Origin: Paracoccaceae bacterium
Lineage (GTDB): Bacteria; Pseudomonadota; Alphaproteobacteria; Rhodobacterales; Rhodobacteraceae
Assembly (NCBI GenBank): GCA_030148225.1
Contig: JASBTX010000009.1
Location: forward strand, 186,001 to 250,000
Direction: 5' to 3'
DNA: 64,000 bases
Shown here: piece after piece, positions 44,047 through 55,341 of the stretch
How the letters are laid out: each line of letters begins with the position of its first letter
How positions within the stretch are numbered: position 1 is the first letter of the stretch
Notes under the pieces: model-generated
Told to the model about the DNA's origin: nothing
Database searches by the model: none
What the model saw: only the letters and a program-made list of their open reading frames with translations
Made by a program: the position numbers and the translations under genes

Positions 44047-44760
44047 ATGCGTGTATTACTGGTCGAAGATGACAAAACCACCTCGCGCAGCATCGAAATG
44101 ATGCTGACCCATGCGAATCTGAACGTCTACGCGACCGAATATGGCGAAGAAGGCGTCGATCTGGCCAAGCTCTATGATTACGACCTGATCCTGCTTGATC
44201 TTGGTCTGCCGGATATGAACGGCCATGACGTGCTGCGCAAGTTGCGGCTGGCGCGCATCGAAACGCCGATCCTGATCCTGTCGGGCTCTGATGACACGGA
44301 AAGCAAGCTCAGGGGCTTTGGCTTTGGCGCGGATGACTACATGACCAAACCCTTCCATCGCGAGGAACTCGTGGCGCGTATCCACGCGATCATTCGTCGC
44401 TCAAAAGGGCATTCGCAATCGATCATCGAAACCGGCAGCATCGCGGTCAATCTTGATGCCAAAACGGTTGAGGCCAAGGGAACGCCTGTGCACCTGACCG
44501 GCAAAGAATACCAGATGCTCGAGTTGCTGAGCCTGCGCAAGGGCACAACCCTGACCAAGGAGATGTTCCTCAATCATCTTTACGGCGGCATGGATGAGCC
44601 CGAGCTGAAAATCATCGATGTCTTCATCTGCAAGCTGCGCAAGAAACTCAGCCAGGCCACGGATGGCGAAAACTATATCGAGACAGTGTGGGGCCGCGGC
44701 TATGTGCTGCGCGACCCGGTGGAAGAGGAACTGACACCCCGTCTGGCCGTAGCGGGGTAA
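44047..44760 (+). CDS. ctrA: Cell-cycle response regulator CtrA
   Basis: A 237-residue OmpR-type master regulator of the alphaproteobacteria. The receiver starts [20 protein letters not shown], with phosphoacceptor Asp51 in [11 protein letters not shown] and Lys in [13 protein letters not shown]. The DNA-binding domain shows [32 protein letters not shown], which is close to CtrA's recognition region, and ends [14 protein letters not shown] start fourteen codons earlier is possible but the receiver begins here. In rhodobacters CtrA mainly controls motility and gene-transfer functions. Confidence 0.95.
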   Translation: MRVLLVEDDKTTSRSIEMMLTHANLNVYATEYGEEGVDLAKLYDYDLILLDLGLPDMNGHDVLRKLRLARIETPILILSGSDDTESKLRGFGFGADDYMTKPFHREELVARIHAIIRRSKGHSQSIIETGSIAVNLDAKTVEAKGTPVHLTGKEYQMLELLSLRKGTTLTKEMFLNHLYGGMDEPELKIIDVFICKLRKKLSQATDGENYIETVWGRGYVLRDPVEEELTPRLAVAG

Positions 44761-44806
44761 GCGCACGGCGTTGCCGCCGCTGCCACGGCCGGCGGGTACG
44801 AGTGAA

Positions 44807-44839
44807 GCGGCCTGCACCCTCTCTGCAGGTGCAGGCCGC
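44807..44839 (+). terminator. Strong stem-loop after ctrA
   Basis: GCGGCCTGCACC at 44807-44818 is an exact reverse complement of GGTGCAGGCCGC at 44828-44839, giving a twelve-pair stem and a nine-base loop, 47 bases after the ctrA stop. No T-run follows, so it may be a Rho-linked or 3-prime stabilising structure rather than a classical terminator. Confidence 0.55.
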
Positions 44840-44892
44840 GCGTGACCGCACATGGCCAACTGCCATCGTGACAATTTCCCGAGCAACCGTAA

Positions 44893-47082
<2,190 letters not shown>

Positions 47083-47086
47083 GGGC

Positions 47087-49177
47087 ATGGCGGGTCGGCC
47101 CGATATCCTGTTCCCGCTTTTCGCAGAGCTCGTCTCGCTCGCGGGGGTGGGCCCCAAGACGGCGGGGCATTTCCGCGCGCTGAATGTTGAGCGCCCGCGC
47201 GATCTGCTCTTTACCCTGCCTTATGCCATCGTCGACCGGCGCCTTGGTGACAGCGTGCAGGGCAAAGAAAGTGGTAGCATCGTCACGGTGGCCGTGACGG
47301 TCGAACGACACATCGCCGCCCCGTCGCGGGGCAGGCCACATCGCGTCATCGTCAGCGACAAATCCACGACCTTTCCGCTGGTATTCTTTCATGCCAATGC
47401 CGAATATCTTCAGCGTCAGCTTCCCGTTGGTCAGCGCCGGATCATCTCGGGCAAGCTCGAGATCTTTGACGGTGTCGCCCAGATCGTGCACCCGGATCAT
47501 ATCCTGCGTGAGGCAGAGCAGGATGAATTGCCCGCGTTCGAGCCGGTCTATCCGCTGACGGCGGGGATCACGCAGAAAATCATGGCGAAATCCGTCGCCG
47601 CCAGTCTGGAGCGGCTGCCTGATTTGCCGGAATGGATCGACCCGGCGCTGTGCCGGCAACGCGACTGGCCCGGTTGGGCGATAGCGGTCAGGCGGGCGCA
47701 TCACCCGGAAGGAGCCGGTGATATCTCGCCCGAGGATCCCGCGCGTCAGCGCATCGCCTATGATGAGTTATTCGCCCATCAGCTGACCCTTTCGCTCGCG
47801 CGTCAGAGGCATCGGACACGGCCGGGCCGATCCTCTGTCGCGAGTGGCCGGTTCCAGTCTCGGGTTCTGGCCGCGCTGCCCTATACGCCCACGCAGGCAC
47901 AGGAACGCGCGATCCGTGAAATTTCAGACGACATGGCCGCCGAGAGCCGCATGAACCGGTTGTTGCAGGGTGATGTCGGTGCGGGCAAGACGCTGGTGGC
48001 GTTGATGGCGCTGCTGGTCGCGGTCGAGGCTGGGGGGCAGGGGGTCATGATGGCACCCACAGAGATATTGGCGCGCCAGCATCTCGAGGGGCTGCGCCCG
48101 CTGGCCGAGGCGGCAGGGGTCGTCCTCGACATTCTGACCGGGCGCGACAAGGGTGCCGAGCGACGCGCCAAGCTGGCGGCACTGGCGGCGGGTGACATCC
48201 AAATTCTGGTCGGCACGCATGCGGTGTTTCAAAAGGATGTGGAGTTTGCCGATCTGCGCCTGGCCGTGATCGATGAACAACACCGTTTTGGTGTGCGTCA
48301 GCGGCTGGAACTGGGCGCCAAGGGGCAGAAGGTTGACATTCTGGTCATGACGGCGACACCCATCCCGCGCAGCCTGTCACTGGCGCAATATGGCGATATG
48401 GACATTTCCGTCCTTGACGAAAAACCGCCGGGGCGGACGGCGATCAAGACGGCGCTGATCCCGACCGACAGGATGGACGAGGTGACGGATCATCTGCGCC
48501 AGGCCATCGCCGACGGGAAACAGGCCTATTGGGTGTGCCCGCTGGTTGATGAGAGCGAACTAAGCGACCTGACCGCGGCTGAAGAAAGGTTCAAGCGGCT
48601 GCGCGCCACGTTGGGTGAAGGTCAGGTCGGCCTCGTTCACGGCCAGTTGCCGCCACGGGAAAAAGATGCCGCGATGCGGGATTTCGCATCAGGCAAAACA
48701 TCTGTTCTGGTGGCCACGACGGTGATCGAGGTTGGTGTCGATGTGCCCAACGCAACGATCATGGTTATCGAGCGGGCAGAAAATTTTGGGCTGGCCCAGC
48801 TGCACCAGCTTCGCGGTCGTGTGGGCCGCGGGGCTGCGGCGTCGACCTGCCTGTTGCTCTATCATGCGCCGTTGACGGAATCGGCTGAAAGGCGGCTGCG
48901 GATATTGCGCGAGAGTGAGGACGGCTTTCGCATTGCCGAAGAGGATCTGGCCATCCGGGGCGCGGGCGACATGATTGGTACGGCGCAATCGGGATTGCCG
49001 GTGTTCCGCGTAGCCGATCTTGAGCGTCAGGCCGGTCTCATGGAACTGGCCCGCAATGATTCCCGCAGCCTGCTGGCGCAGGACCCGACGCTGTCATCCG
49101 AACGTGGGCGCGCCGCGCGCGTCCTGCTCTGGCTGATGGAACAGGACAAGGCGATTCAATTGATTTCAGTTGGTTAG
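47087..49177 (+). CDS. recG: ATP-dependent DNA helicase RecG
   Basis: A 696-residue helicase that remodels stalled forks and branched DNA. The ATG at 47087 (MAGRPDILFPLFAEL) lies just after the ligA stop; a longer frame overlapping ligA is rejected. The N-terminal wedge/OB domain contains VGPKTAGHFRALNVERPRDLLFTLPY. Motif I is LQGDVGAGKTLVAL, motif II VIDEQHRFGVRQR, motif III VMTATPIPR, and VGLVHGQLPPREKD with QLRGRVGRG follow. All helicase motifs are intact. Confidence 0.97.
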   Translation: MAGRPDILFPLFAELVSLAGVGPKTAGHFRALNVERPRDLLFTLPYAIVDRRLGDSVQGKESGSIVTVAVTVERHIAAPSRGRPHRVIVSDKSTTFPLVFFHANAEYLQRQLPVGQRRIISGKLEIFDGVAQIVHPDHILREAEQDELPAFEPVYPLTAGITQKIMAKSVAASLERLPDLPEWIDPALCRQRDWPGWAIAVRRAHHPEGAGDISPEDPARQRIAYDELFAHQLTLSLARQRHRTRPGRSSVASGRFQSRVLAALPYTPTQAQERAIREISDDMAAESRMNRLLQGDVGAGKTLVALMALLVAVEAGGQGVMMAPTEILARQHLEGLRPLAEAAGVVLDILTGRDKGAERRAKLAALAAGDIQILVGTHAVFQKDVEFADLRLAVIDEQHRFGVRQRLELGAKGQKVDILVMTATPIPRSLSLAQYGDMDISVLDEKPPGRTAIKTALIPTDRMDEVTDHLRQAIADGKQAYWVCPLVDESELSDLTAAEERFKRLRATLGEGQVGLVHGQLPPREKDAAMRDFASGKTSVLVATTVIEVGVDVPNATIMVIERAENFGLAQLHQLRGRVGRGAAASTCLLLYHAPLTESAERRLRILRESEDGFRIAEEDLAIRGAGDMIGTAQSGLPVFRVADLERQAGLMELARNDSRSLLAQDPTLSSERGRAARVLLWLMEQDKAIQLISVG

Positions 49178-49285
49178 CGTTGATATTTTCAGTTTGTTCA
49201 CAAATGTTCCTAAAAAGTTCTTTACAATTCGGGTGTGATATGAGAACAAATTAGCAACAAAAGCAATCAAATACAGGTTTCCATC

Positions 49286-49408
49286 ATGATTACCCAGATC
49301 AAAACGGTGTTTCGTCGGTCCCCGCTGGATTTCCTTGAGGATTTGCTTGGCGTGTCATCGCTGTTTTTTCTGTTGATGGTCGGCCTGTCCCTGCCTGGCT
49401 TGTACTGA
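49286..49408 (+). CDS. Forty-residue single-span membrane peptide
   Basis: An open frame of 40 codons, MITQIKTVFRRSPLDFLEDL followed by LGVSSLFFLLMVGLSLPGLY. It has a basic N-terminus, an amphipathic segment and one hydrophobic helix, so it should sit in the inner membrane. It is followed by an intrinsic terminator and is about 110 bases after recG. I have an impression of similar peptides in roseobacters but cannot verify it. No function is known. It is too short for most gene finders. Confidence 0.55.
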   Translation: MITQIKTVFRRSPLDFLEDLLGVSSLFFLLMVGLSLPGLY

Positions 49409-49536
49409 CCTCTGCCTGCGGCACTCGTCCGGTCAGAACATGTCGTCTGTCCCCAAATTTGTCGGCATGATTTCGTCCCACTGACCCGCGCCCCGCCTCA
49501 ATACGGCGCGTCACCCGGAAAAGAGAACCGCACCTT

Positions 49537-49574
49537 GCCGCCGCCTTGCCACCTGCAAGTGCGGCGGCTTTTTT
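49537..49574 (+). terminator. Intrinsic terminator between the small peptide gene and xerD
   Basis: GCCGCCGC (49537-49544) pairs with GCGGCGGC (49561-49568), and CTTGC (49545-49549) with GCAAG (49555-49559), leaving one bulged base and a five-base loop. Six T residues follow. It terminates rightward transcription from recG and the small peptide gene, and abuts the end of xerD on the other strand. Confidence 0.85.
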
Positions 49575-50490
49575 ATGACTTGGCCAGCGGATGGTGTTCC
49601 AGCACCAGTTCGCGCAGCCGTTCATCCAGCACATGGGTATAAATTTCGGTGGTCGAAACGTCGGCATGACCAAGCAACACCTGTATCGACCTGAGATCAG
49701 CACCATTCGCCAAAAGATGGGTCGCAAAGGCATGCCTGAGCGTGTGCGGACTGACACGCGCCGGATCAAGGCCCGCTGCCAGCGCCAGCTCTTTGACAAT
49801 CAGGTAAAACCTGTGCCGCGTGAGGTGGCCGGATTTGCCCTGTGACGGAAAGAGAAACGGAGACTTTGATTTTCCGGCCTCATGTCGACGACTCTCTGCC
49901 GTGTCGCGCTGCACGAGCCAATCTGCCATCGCCTGCCGAGCAGGAGGTGAGAGAGGGACCATGCGTTCCTTGCCGCCCTTGCCCCGCACCAGCAGCATGC
50001 GCGGATCGCCCCGCGCTGCCGCAACCGGTAGCTCCACAAGTTCGGAAACACGCATTCCCGTGGCATAAAGCAACTGCATGAGACATTGGTTGCGCAGGCG
50101 GTCACGATCCCGACCCGAGGTCTCGGTCGCTTTTAAAAGCGCGTCAACCTCATCCACGCTCAGCGTCTGTGGCAGGCGGTGGTTGCGGCCTGGCCCCTTG
50201 ATCTGCTGGGCCGGATTGTCCTTGCGCCAGCCTTCTTCATAGGCAAATCGATAGAATTGGCGTATCGCCGACAAAAGTCGCGCCCGGGTCGACGCGGCCA
50301 GCCCGTCGGATTCGCAGGCGATCAGATAGTCTTCGATATCGCTCTGCGCCGCCTTCTCGTCCGAAAGCCCGCGATCCCCGAGCCATTCCGCGAAATCCGT
50401 CAGGTCACGCGCATAGGCCAGCAGCGTATTCTGCGCAGCGTTCAGTTCTGCCGCCTGTGCATCCAGAAAGGCCGAGATACGCCGCTTCAC
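49573..50490 (-). CDS. xerD: Tyrosine site-specific recombinase XerD
   Basis: A 305-residue recombinase that resolves chromosome dimers at dif together with XerC. The N-terminal core-binding domain (FLDAQAAELNAAQNTLLAYARDLTDFAEWL) is followed by the catalytic domain: Arg in ATGMRVSEL, His-x-x-Arg in HTLRHAFATHLLANG, the second His in LGHADVSTTEIYTHV which also ends with the nucleophilic Tyr. Length is typical and no integrase or phage genes adjoin it. It overlaps the start of nothing but follows the secreted unknown gene with a four-base overlap. Confidence 0.92.
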   Translation of the reverse strand: MKRRISAFLDAQAAELNAAQNTLLAYARDLTDFAEWLGDRGLSDEKAAQSDIEDYLIACESDGLAASTRARLLSAIRQFYRFAYEEGWRKDNPAQQIKGPGRNHRLPQTLSVDEVDALLKATETSGRDRDRLRNQCLMQLLYATGMRVSELVELPVAAARGDPRMLLVRGKGGKERMVPLSPPARQAMADWLVQRDTAESRRHEAGKSKSPFLFPSQGKSGHLTRHRFYLIVKELALAAGLDPARVSPHTLRHAFATHLLANGADLRSIQVLLGHADVSTTEIYTHVLDERLRELVLEHHPLAKS

Positions 50491-52007
50491 GCCGGCCCAC
50501 GTGCCAGCAGCAGCACCTCGAGCGCGGCCTGTCGCGCCACACGTTCAAACCCGTTTTCGCGCAAAAGCGACAGCGCCGCCGTCAGATCATCCGGATCAAC
50601 CGTTTCGCCCCCGCCGATCAACAGGATCGATTCCAGCAGGGCCTCACCCATCCGGCCATCGCGGATGCGGGCGGCGAAATGCGTGCTGAGCTCAGGTGAG
50701 GTGAATGCGGCCAGTATGGCCGCCTCGCGCGGGTCATTGGATGCCAGCCCGTCAACTTTGCCACGTGCAATTCCGCCCAGAATTCTGTCCTGGTCAGTCT
50801 CGGGTACGCGCGCAACAGATGCCGGTTCAGCGATGTCGGAAAGGAGCATCACCGGATAGGCGACCATTGCCGCCTCGGCCGGCAGAGGCAGCCCCAAAAG
50901 GCGAACGCCGAAATAGCGCGCAAATGCCGGGGCCAGATCGGCATTGCGGAATTCCGACCATGCCTCGGGCAGGATACGGGCCGTTTCGGCCGTGTCGCGC
51001 CGTTGTGTTGCCTTTTCCAGATCACGGACATGACGTGCGCGTTCCCAGACCCCGCCCGAAGCAGCAGGCGTACGCAGGGCATAGATGCTCATCAGTTGCG
51101 CGGCATCTATCGCCCCGTACCGGGACAGGCGCTCGGCGGCTTCGATCTGGGCCTTCCAACCGGCATCTGCCGTCAGTTCCGCATGGGCAAATGCCACGGG
51201 CAGGCCGCTTGTCGGGATCGGCTCTCCGATGGCCTGAAGCATGCGGAAGGTCAGCGGTGTCATCGGATCGGGCCGCGCGAGTGGCGCCTCTTCGTCAGCC
51301 AGGAACGGATCAAGAAACTGTCTGAGGAGATTGTTCTCGTCTTCGCGTACTTCGCCGAGAGCGGCAGCTGTTTCCAGTGTCAGCGCGGCAGCATTCCAGT
51401 CACCCCCCCGCGCAAGGCAGAAAATGCGCGCGCTCATCGTCGGGGCGATCTCGGGGCTGTCGCGCATACTGGCGCAGGCCCGGTCCTCGCGCGAGATCAG
51501 AAGCGAGGCGTCAAACCAGCGGCGAAACAGTTCGGCCTCATCGGGTTGTGCCTCAACCAGCAGCGCCAGCACCTGATCAACCGCACCGAAACGCAGCAAC
51601 GTGTCAATCCGCGCCAGCAACAACTTACCGTCGCCGCCTTGCGCGGGCGGTGCCTCCAGTTCGGCCAGGATTATGGAAAAAAGTAGTTCGCGCAGCGACG
51701 GCAGCAGATTTGTGGGCATGGCGCTGATCAGTGCAGCCACATCTTCGGCCTGCGAAGCCGACCACAGCGTCACCGGCAGACCGGCCGCGCGCGCCGAAAT
51801 GACCCCGGTCGCATCCTTCCGGGTCTGGTCCAGCGACGAAACCGTGATCTCATCGAGCGCGGCACCGCTGGCCACCGGCTCTTCGTTTAGCCGTTCGGAT
51901 TCATTGACGACCGACTGGCTGAGCCAGTCAATCGCAGAGAGTGGCGTTTGCGCCGACAGAGGCGCAGGAAATATCAGTGCAAAGAGAAGGCCGGCCCTAT
52001 AGATCAT
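50487..52007 (-). CDS. Secreted protein of unknown function
   Basis: About 506 residues from MIYRAGLLFALIFPAPLSAQ, a clear signal peptide. The ATG at 52007 overlaps the stop of a tiny upstream gene, which supports this start over the longer frame. The mature protein is alanine- and leucine-rich and helical, with runs that look like alpha-solenoid repeats (LLEREL-type: LFRRWFDASLLISRED, WNAAALTLETAAALGEV). It ends in SLLRENGFERVARQAALEVLLLARGPA, four bases into xerD. I do not recognise the family. Periplasmic location is likely. Confidence 0.75.
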   Translation of the reverse strand: MIYRAGLLFALIFPAPLSAQTPLSAIDWLSQSVVNESERLNEEPVASGAALDEITVSSLDQTRKDATGVISARAAGLPVTLWSASQAEDVAALISAMPTNLLPSLRELLFSIILAELEAPPAQGGDGKLLLARIDTLLRFGAVDQVLALLVEAQPDEAELFRRWFDASLLISREDRACASMRDSPEIAPTMSARIFCLARGGDWNAAALTLETAAALGEVREDENNLLRQFLDPFLADEEAPLARPDPMTPLTFRMLQAIGEPIPTSGLPVAFAHAELTADAGWKAQIEAAERLSRYGAIDAAQLMSIYALRTPAASGGVWERARHVRDLEKATQRRDTAETARILPEAWSEFRNADLAPAFARYFGVRLLGLPLPAEAAMVAYPVMLLSDIAEPASVARVPETDQDRILGGIARGKVDGLASNDPREAAILAAFTSPELSTHFAARIRDGRMGEALLESILLIGGGETVDPDDLTAALSLLRENGFERVARQAALEVLLLARGPA

Positions 52008-52131
52008 CCAGATCAACCGATTTGGTGATGATGCCCGTTTCGGGGGACAGATCCCCCAGATAGGCATATCCAACCACGCCGATTCCCCCGAGGATAGCGA
52101 GGTAAATCAGGCCCTTAACCACTCGAAACAT
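51997..52131 (-). CDS. Forty-four-residue single-span membrane protein
   Basis: A short frame MFRVVKGLIYLAILGGIGVV, then GYAYLGDLSPETGIITKSVDLDDL and stop. It has one hydrophobic helix after a basic start, with an acidic tail probably on the periplasmic side. Its last eleven bases overlap the start of the secreted unknown gene, so the two are probably translated together and work together. It is below usual ORF cut-offs. No family can be named. Confidence 0.65.
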   Translation of the reverse strand: MFRVVKGLIYLAILGGIGVVGYAYLGDLSPETGIITKSVDLDDL

Positions 52132-52250
52132 TCTGCATCCTTTGCAAATATATGCCTATTGGCTGGCATCTTCGCCTTTTATATATGGCTTTTTCCAGAA
52201 ACTCACGTCATTCAGGTCGAAAGATTTGACCAAGCAGGACACTGCCGACT

Positions 52251-52787
52251 GTGGCGCGCAAACTGACAAGAACCGTCGTGATGGTTGGCATGATGGGATC
52301 GGGCAAGACAGCGATCGGAACCGCGTTGGCGCGCAGGCTGGCGGTGCCCTTTCTGGATTCGGATCACGAGATCGAGCTTGCTGCGGACCGTACCGTCGCC
52401 GAGATTTTCAGCCGCGACGGAGAGGCGTTTTTCCGCGCCAAGGAAACGCAGGTTATCGAACGGTTGCTCGAAGGGCCCTGCGGTGTGCTCTCGACCGGGG
52501 GCGGTGCGTTTCTGAAGGAGGAAAACCGGGAAATCATTGCAAGAAAAGGCGTATCGCTTTGCCTGAAGGCCGATGTTGATCTGCTCTGGTCGCGGGTCGC
52601 GCATAAAACGACACGGCCGCTTTTGCTGACAGACAACCCCTTTGAGACGCTGAAATCGATCTATGCCGAGCGCGCGGCAATTTACGAAATGGCGCAGATC
52701 GTTGTACCTGTGTCGGCGAAATATTCGATCGAGGAAACCACGGGCCGGGTTGAGCAGGCGCTGATCGATCACGGGATTCTGGTTTAG
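52251..52787 (+). CDS. aroK: Shikimate kinase
   Basis: A 178-residue kinase that phosphorylates shikimate in aromatic amino-acid synthesis. The P-loop is GMMGSGKTAIG near residue 13; DSDHEIE gives the magnesium and shikimate residues, and GGGAFL the glycine-rich shikimate-binding segment. Start is a GTG. It precedes aroB by nine bases on the same strand, forming the common aroK-aroB pair, and is divergent from the secreted unknown and its small partner. Confidence 0.95.
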   Translation: MARKLTRTVVMVGMMGSGKTAIGTALARRLAVPFLDSDHEIELAADRTVAEIFSRDGEAFFRAKETQVIERLLEGPCGVLSTGGGAFLKEENREIIARKGVSLCLKADVDLLWSRVAHKTTRPLLLTDNPFETLKSIYAERAAIYEMAQIVVPVSAKYSIEETTGRVEQALIDHGILV

Positions 52788-52796
52788 GAGCAAGGC

Positions 52797-53918
52797 GTGG
52801 AAACGGTACATGTCGATCTGGGTGAGCGGTCGTATGACATCAGGATCGGGCAGGGTCTGATTGACCGGGCCGGTGCGGAAATCGCACCGTTCCTTGCGCG
52901 CCCGCGCGTTGCCATTGTCACGGATGAGACCGTCGCCGCGCTGCATCTGGACAGGCTGGTGGGTGCGTTGAAGGCAGCGGGCATTGTCGCCACGACCCAC
53001 GCTCTGCCCCCCGGCGAAGCGACCAAAGCCTGGCCTGCCTTTACCGAAACCGTCGAGTGGCTGCTCGAGGAACGCATTGAGCGGCGCGATGTCGTCATCG
53101 CCTTTGGCGGCGGTGTCATCGGCGATCTGGCCGGTTTTGCGGCTGCGGTGCTCAGGCGCGGAATACGCTTTGTCCAGATACCGACCAGCCTGCTGGCCCA
53201 GGTCGACAGTTCGGTTGGGGGCAAGACCGGAATCAATGCACCGCAGGGCAAGAACCTGATCGGTGCCTTTCATCAGCCCAGCCTCGTTCTGGCCGATATC
53301 GATGTTCTGGGGACAATGACGCCCCGCGATTTTCTGGCGGGTTACGGCGAAGTGGTGAAATACGGGTTGCTGGGGGATGACGCGTTTTTTTCCTGGCTCG
53401 AGGAGAACGGCCCGGCCCTGGCGGCGGGAGACGCGGCAAAGCGCATTCATGCGGTCAGGCGTTCCTGCGAGATGAAGGCCGAAATCGTGCAGCGGGATGA
53501 AACCGAGCAGGGGGACAGGGCGCTTCTCAATCTGGGGCATACCTTCTGTCACGCACTCGAGGCAGCGACGGGGTATTCAGATCGTCTGTTGCACGGCGAA
53601 GGCGTGTCGATCGGCTGCGCGCTGGCCTTTGAACTGAGCGCGCGGCTGGGACTGTGTGCGCAAGAGGACCCAAGCCGCGTCCGTGCCCATCTGAGCGGGA
53701 TGGGCATGAAGACCGATCTGCGGGATATTCCCGGCGATCTGCCGGATGCCGACGCGCTTCTGGCGCTGATGGCGCAGGACAAAAAGGTGATTGACGGTCA
53801 GCTTCGTTTCATCCTCGCGCGGGGAATTGGCGATGCCTTTGTTGCCAGCGATGTCCCCACCGACGTGACCCGCGCAGTGATGCAGGACGCGCTGGATATG
53901 CGCGTGGTGTCAGACTAA
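52797..53918 (+). CDS. aroB: 3-dehydroquinate synthase
   Basis: A 373-residue NAD- and metal-dependent cyclase of the shikimate pathway. It shows VIAFGGGVIGDLAGFAAAVLRRGI, the NAD-binding glycine-rich segment, then QIPTSLLAQVDSSVGGKTGINAPQGKN, GYGEVVKYGLL, LLNLGHTFCHALE (metal histidine) and HGEGVSIGCALAF. The start is a GTG directly after aroK. The two genes work in the same pathway and are likely co-transcribed; ssb converges from the other strand. Confidence 0.96.
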   Translation: METVHVDLGERSYDIRIGQGLIDRAGAEIAPFLARPRVAIVTDETVAALHLDRLVGALKAAGIVATTHALPPGEATKAWPAFTETVEWLLEERIERRDVVIAFGGGVIGDLAGFAAAVLRRGIRFVQIPTSLLAQVDSSVGGKTGINAPQGKNLIGAFHQPSLVLADIDVLGTMTPRDFLAGYGEVVKYGLLGDDAFFSWLEENGPALAAGDAAKRIHAVRRSCEMKAEIVQRDETEQGDRALLNLGHTFCHALEAATGYSDRLLHGEGVSIGCALAFELSARLGLCAQEDPSRVRAHLSGMGMKTDLRDIPGDLPDADALLALMAQDKKVIDGQLRFILARGIGDAFVASDVPTDVTRAVMQDALDMRVVSD

Positions 53919-53945
53919 CGGATAGGCGGGCGTAGCATTTTCCCG

Positions 53946-54413
53946 TTAGAACGGGATTTCGTCATCCATGTCGGACGGGCCAGAGGACGGCCCGCCAAAG
54001 CCGCCAGAATAGCCATCATCAGACGACCCGCCCGCGCTGTAACCGCCGCCACCGCTATCGCCGCGGCTGTCGAGCAGGGTCAGTTCACCCTTGTAGGGCC
54101 GCAGCACAACCTCGGTTGAGTACCGGTCCTGGCCTGACTGATCCTGCCATTTGCGGGTTTCAAGCTGACCTTCGATATAGACCTTGGAACCCTTGCGCAG
54201 ATATTGTTCGGCGATGCGCGCCAGAGGTTCCGAGAAAATGGCCACCGAATGCCATTCCGTGCGCTCGCGGCGTTCGCCTGTGTTGCGATCCTTCCAGTTT
54301 TCCGATGTGGCAATGCGCAGGTTGCACACCTTGCCGCCGTTCTGAAATGTCCTGACCTCGGGGTCGCGCCCCAGATTTCCGATAATGATAACCTTGTTTA
54401 CCGACCCTGCCAT
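53946..54413 (-). CDS. ssb: Single-stranded DNA-binding protein
   Basis: A 155-residue SSB. The ATG at 54413 ([21 protein letters not shown]) has GGGGGC a few bases upstream and matches the usual start; earlier ATGs are less likely. The OB fold covers about residues 4-110, with [32 protein letters not shown] glycine-serine linker and the acidic tip DMDDEIPF follow, the tip that recruits repair proteins. Convergent with aroB, 27 bases between stops. Confidence 0.96.
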   Translation of the reverse strand: MAGSVNKVIIIGNLGRDPEVRTFQNGGKVCNLRIATSENWKDRNTGERRERTEWHSVAIFSEPLARIAEQYLRKGSKVYIEGQLETRKWQDQSGQDRYSTEVVLRPYKGELTLLDSRGDSGGGGYSAGGSSDDGYSGGFGGPSSGPSDMDDEIPF

Positions 54414-54575
54414 CGCAGCCCCCATCGAATCTGATTTGTTAACCATGAACTCTAAAGTGTGAAGGCAGGTTTAAAAAGCGGCATTCGCTGAATTGGTGGA
54501 AAAACCGGTCCCGAGTTGAGTGTGGAAATTTCTCTGTGCTGGTATTATATTCCCGGCAGTTCGGAGGATGTTCAG

Positions 54576-55133
54576 ATAAAGCTGCTTGCTGGGTCCCTGA
54601 TGGTGTTGCTGCTGCCTGCGCTGGCGCTGGCACAGTCGCGCACGTCCTTGTTTTCGGCGCAGACCAAGCTTTTGGATTCGCGACTATCCAATCAGTACAA
54701 CTATTCGACGCGGCTTCAGCCCGGCGCATCTCAGGCCATTACCGTGCTGCCGCGATACACCGGCAAGTACAAAGGCCAGTATCTGCGGATGGCGCGCAAG
54801 GCCGCGCGCAAACATGGTGTACCCGAGGATTTATTCCTGCGACTGGTCCAGCAGGAAAGCGGCTGGAACCCCGGCGCGGTTTCGGTCAAGGGGGCGATCG
54901 GACTGGCGCAGCTCATGCCGGATACGGCCAGCCTGTTGGGTGTCAATCCCGCTGATCCCAAGGCCAATCTGGAAGGCGGCGCGCGTTATCTGCGCCGCCA
55001 GTTCGAACGCTTCGGCACATGGCGGCTGGCGCTGGCGGCCTACAATGCCGGTCCCGAAGCGGTTGAGCGCTATGACGGCATCCCACCCTATGAAGAGACG
55101 CAGAACTATGTGCGGATCATTCTGGGAAGCTGA
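54576..55133 (+). CDS. Lytic transglycosylase, SLT domain, with a probable ATA start
   Basis: A secreted murein hydrolase of about 185 residues. The SLT domain shows the catalytic glutamate in [27 protein letters not shown], and [15 protein letters not shown]. The only strong ribosome site, GGAGG at 54563-54567, is eight bases before an in-frame ATA (54576) that opens a good signal peptide ([19 protein letters not shown]). The nearest ATG in frame is at 54600, inside that peptide; a TTG at 54516 and GTG at 54522 are alternatives. The start is therefore uncertain and is discussed as a finding. Confidence 0.85.
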   Translation: MKLLAGSLMVLLLPALALAQSRTSLFSAQTKLLDSRLSNQYNYSTRLQPGASQAITVLPRYTGKYKGQYLRMARKAARKHGVPEDLFLRLVQQESGWNPGAVSVKGAIGLAQLMPDTASLLGVNPADPKANLEGGARYLRRQFERFGTWRLALAAYNAGPEAVERYDGIPPYEETQNYVRIILGS

Positions 55134-55341
55134 ATTCAGGCAAGCCCACAGCCTTTGAACTAACGGGCCCGGGCGCGTTGCCGCAATGACATTCCGGTCA
55201 CGAAAACGGGAGTGTAGCTCCCCCGTAAGTCACAGAAAAGTCAGTAATAATTCTCGCTCTCATGGCATTGAACGTGTTTTGCCATGTCACCGGTACTGCC
55301 CGTAAGAAGCGCTTGTCTGAACCATTGAGAGGAGACAGAGA

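Noticed and set aside
49573-50490. XerD-like recombinase as a phage or island integrase
   Set aside because: No phage genes, attachment-site repeats or tRNA are nearby; length and housekeeping neighbours (aroK, aroB) fit the chromosomal XerD.
52212-53552. A 446-residue minus-strand frame
   Set aside because: It is antisense to aroK and aroB, whose motifs are complete.
55206-55225. Short GGGAG/CTCCC hairpin downstream of the lytic transglycosylase gene as a terminator
   Set aside because: The stem is only five to six pairs and is not followed by a T-run.
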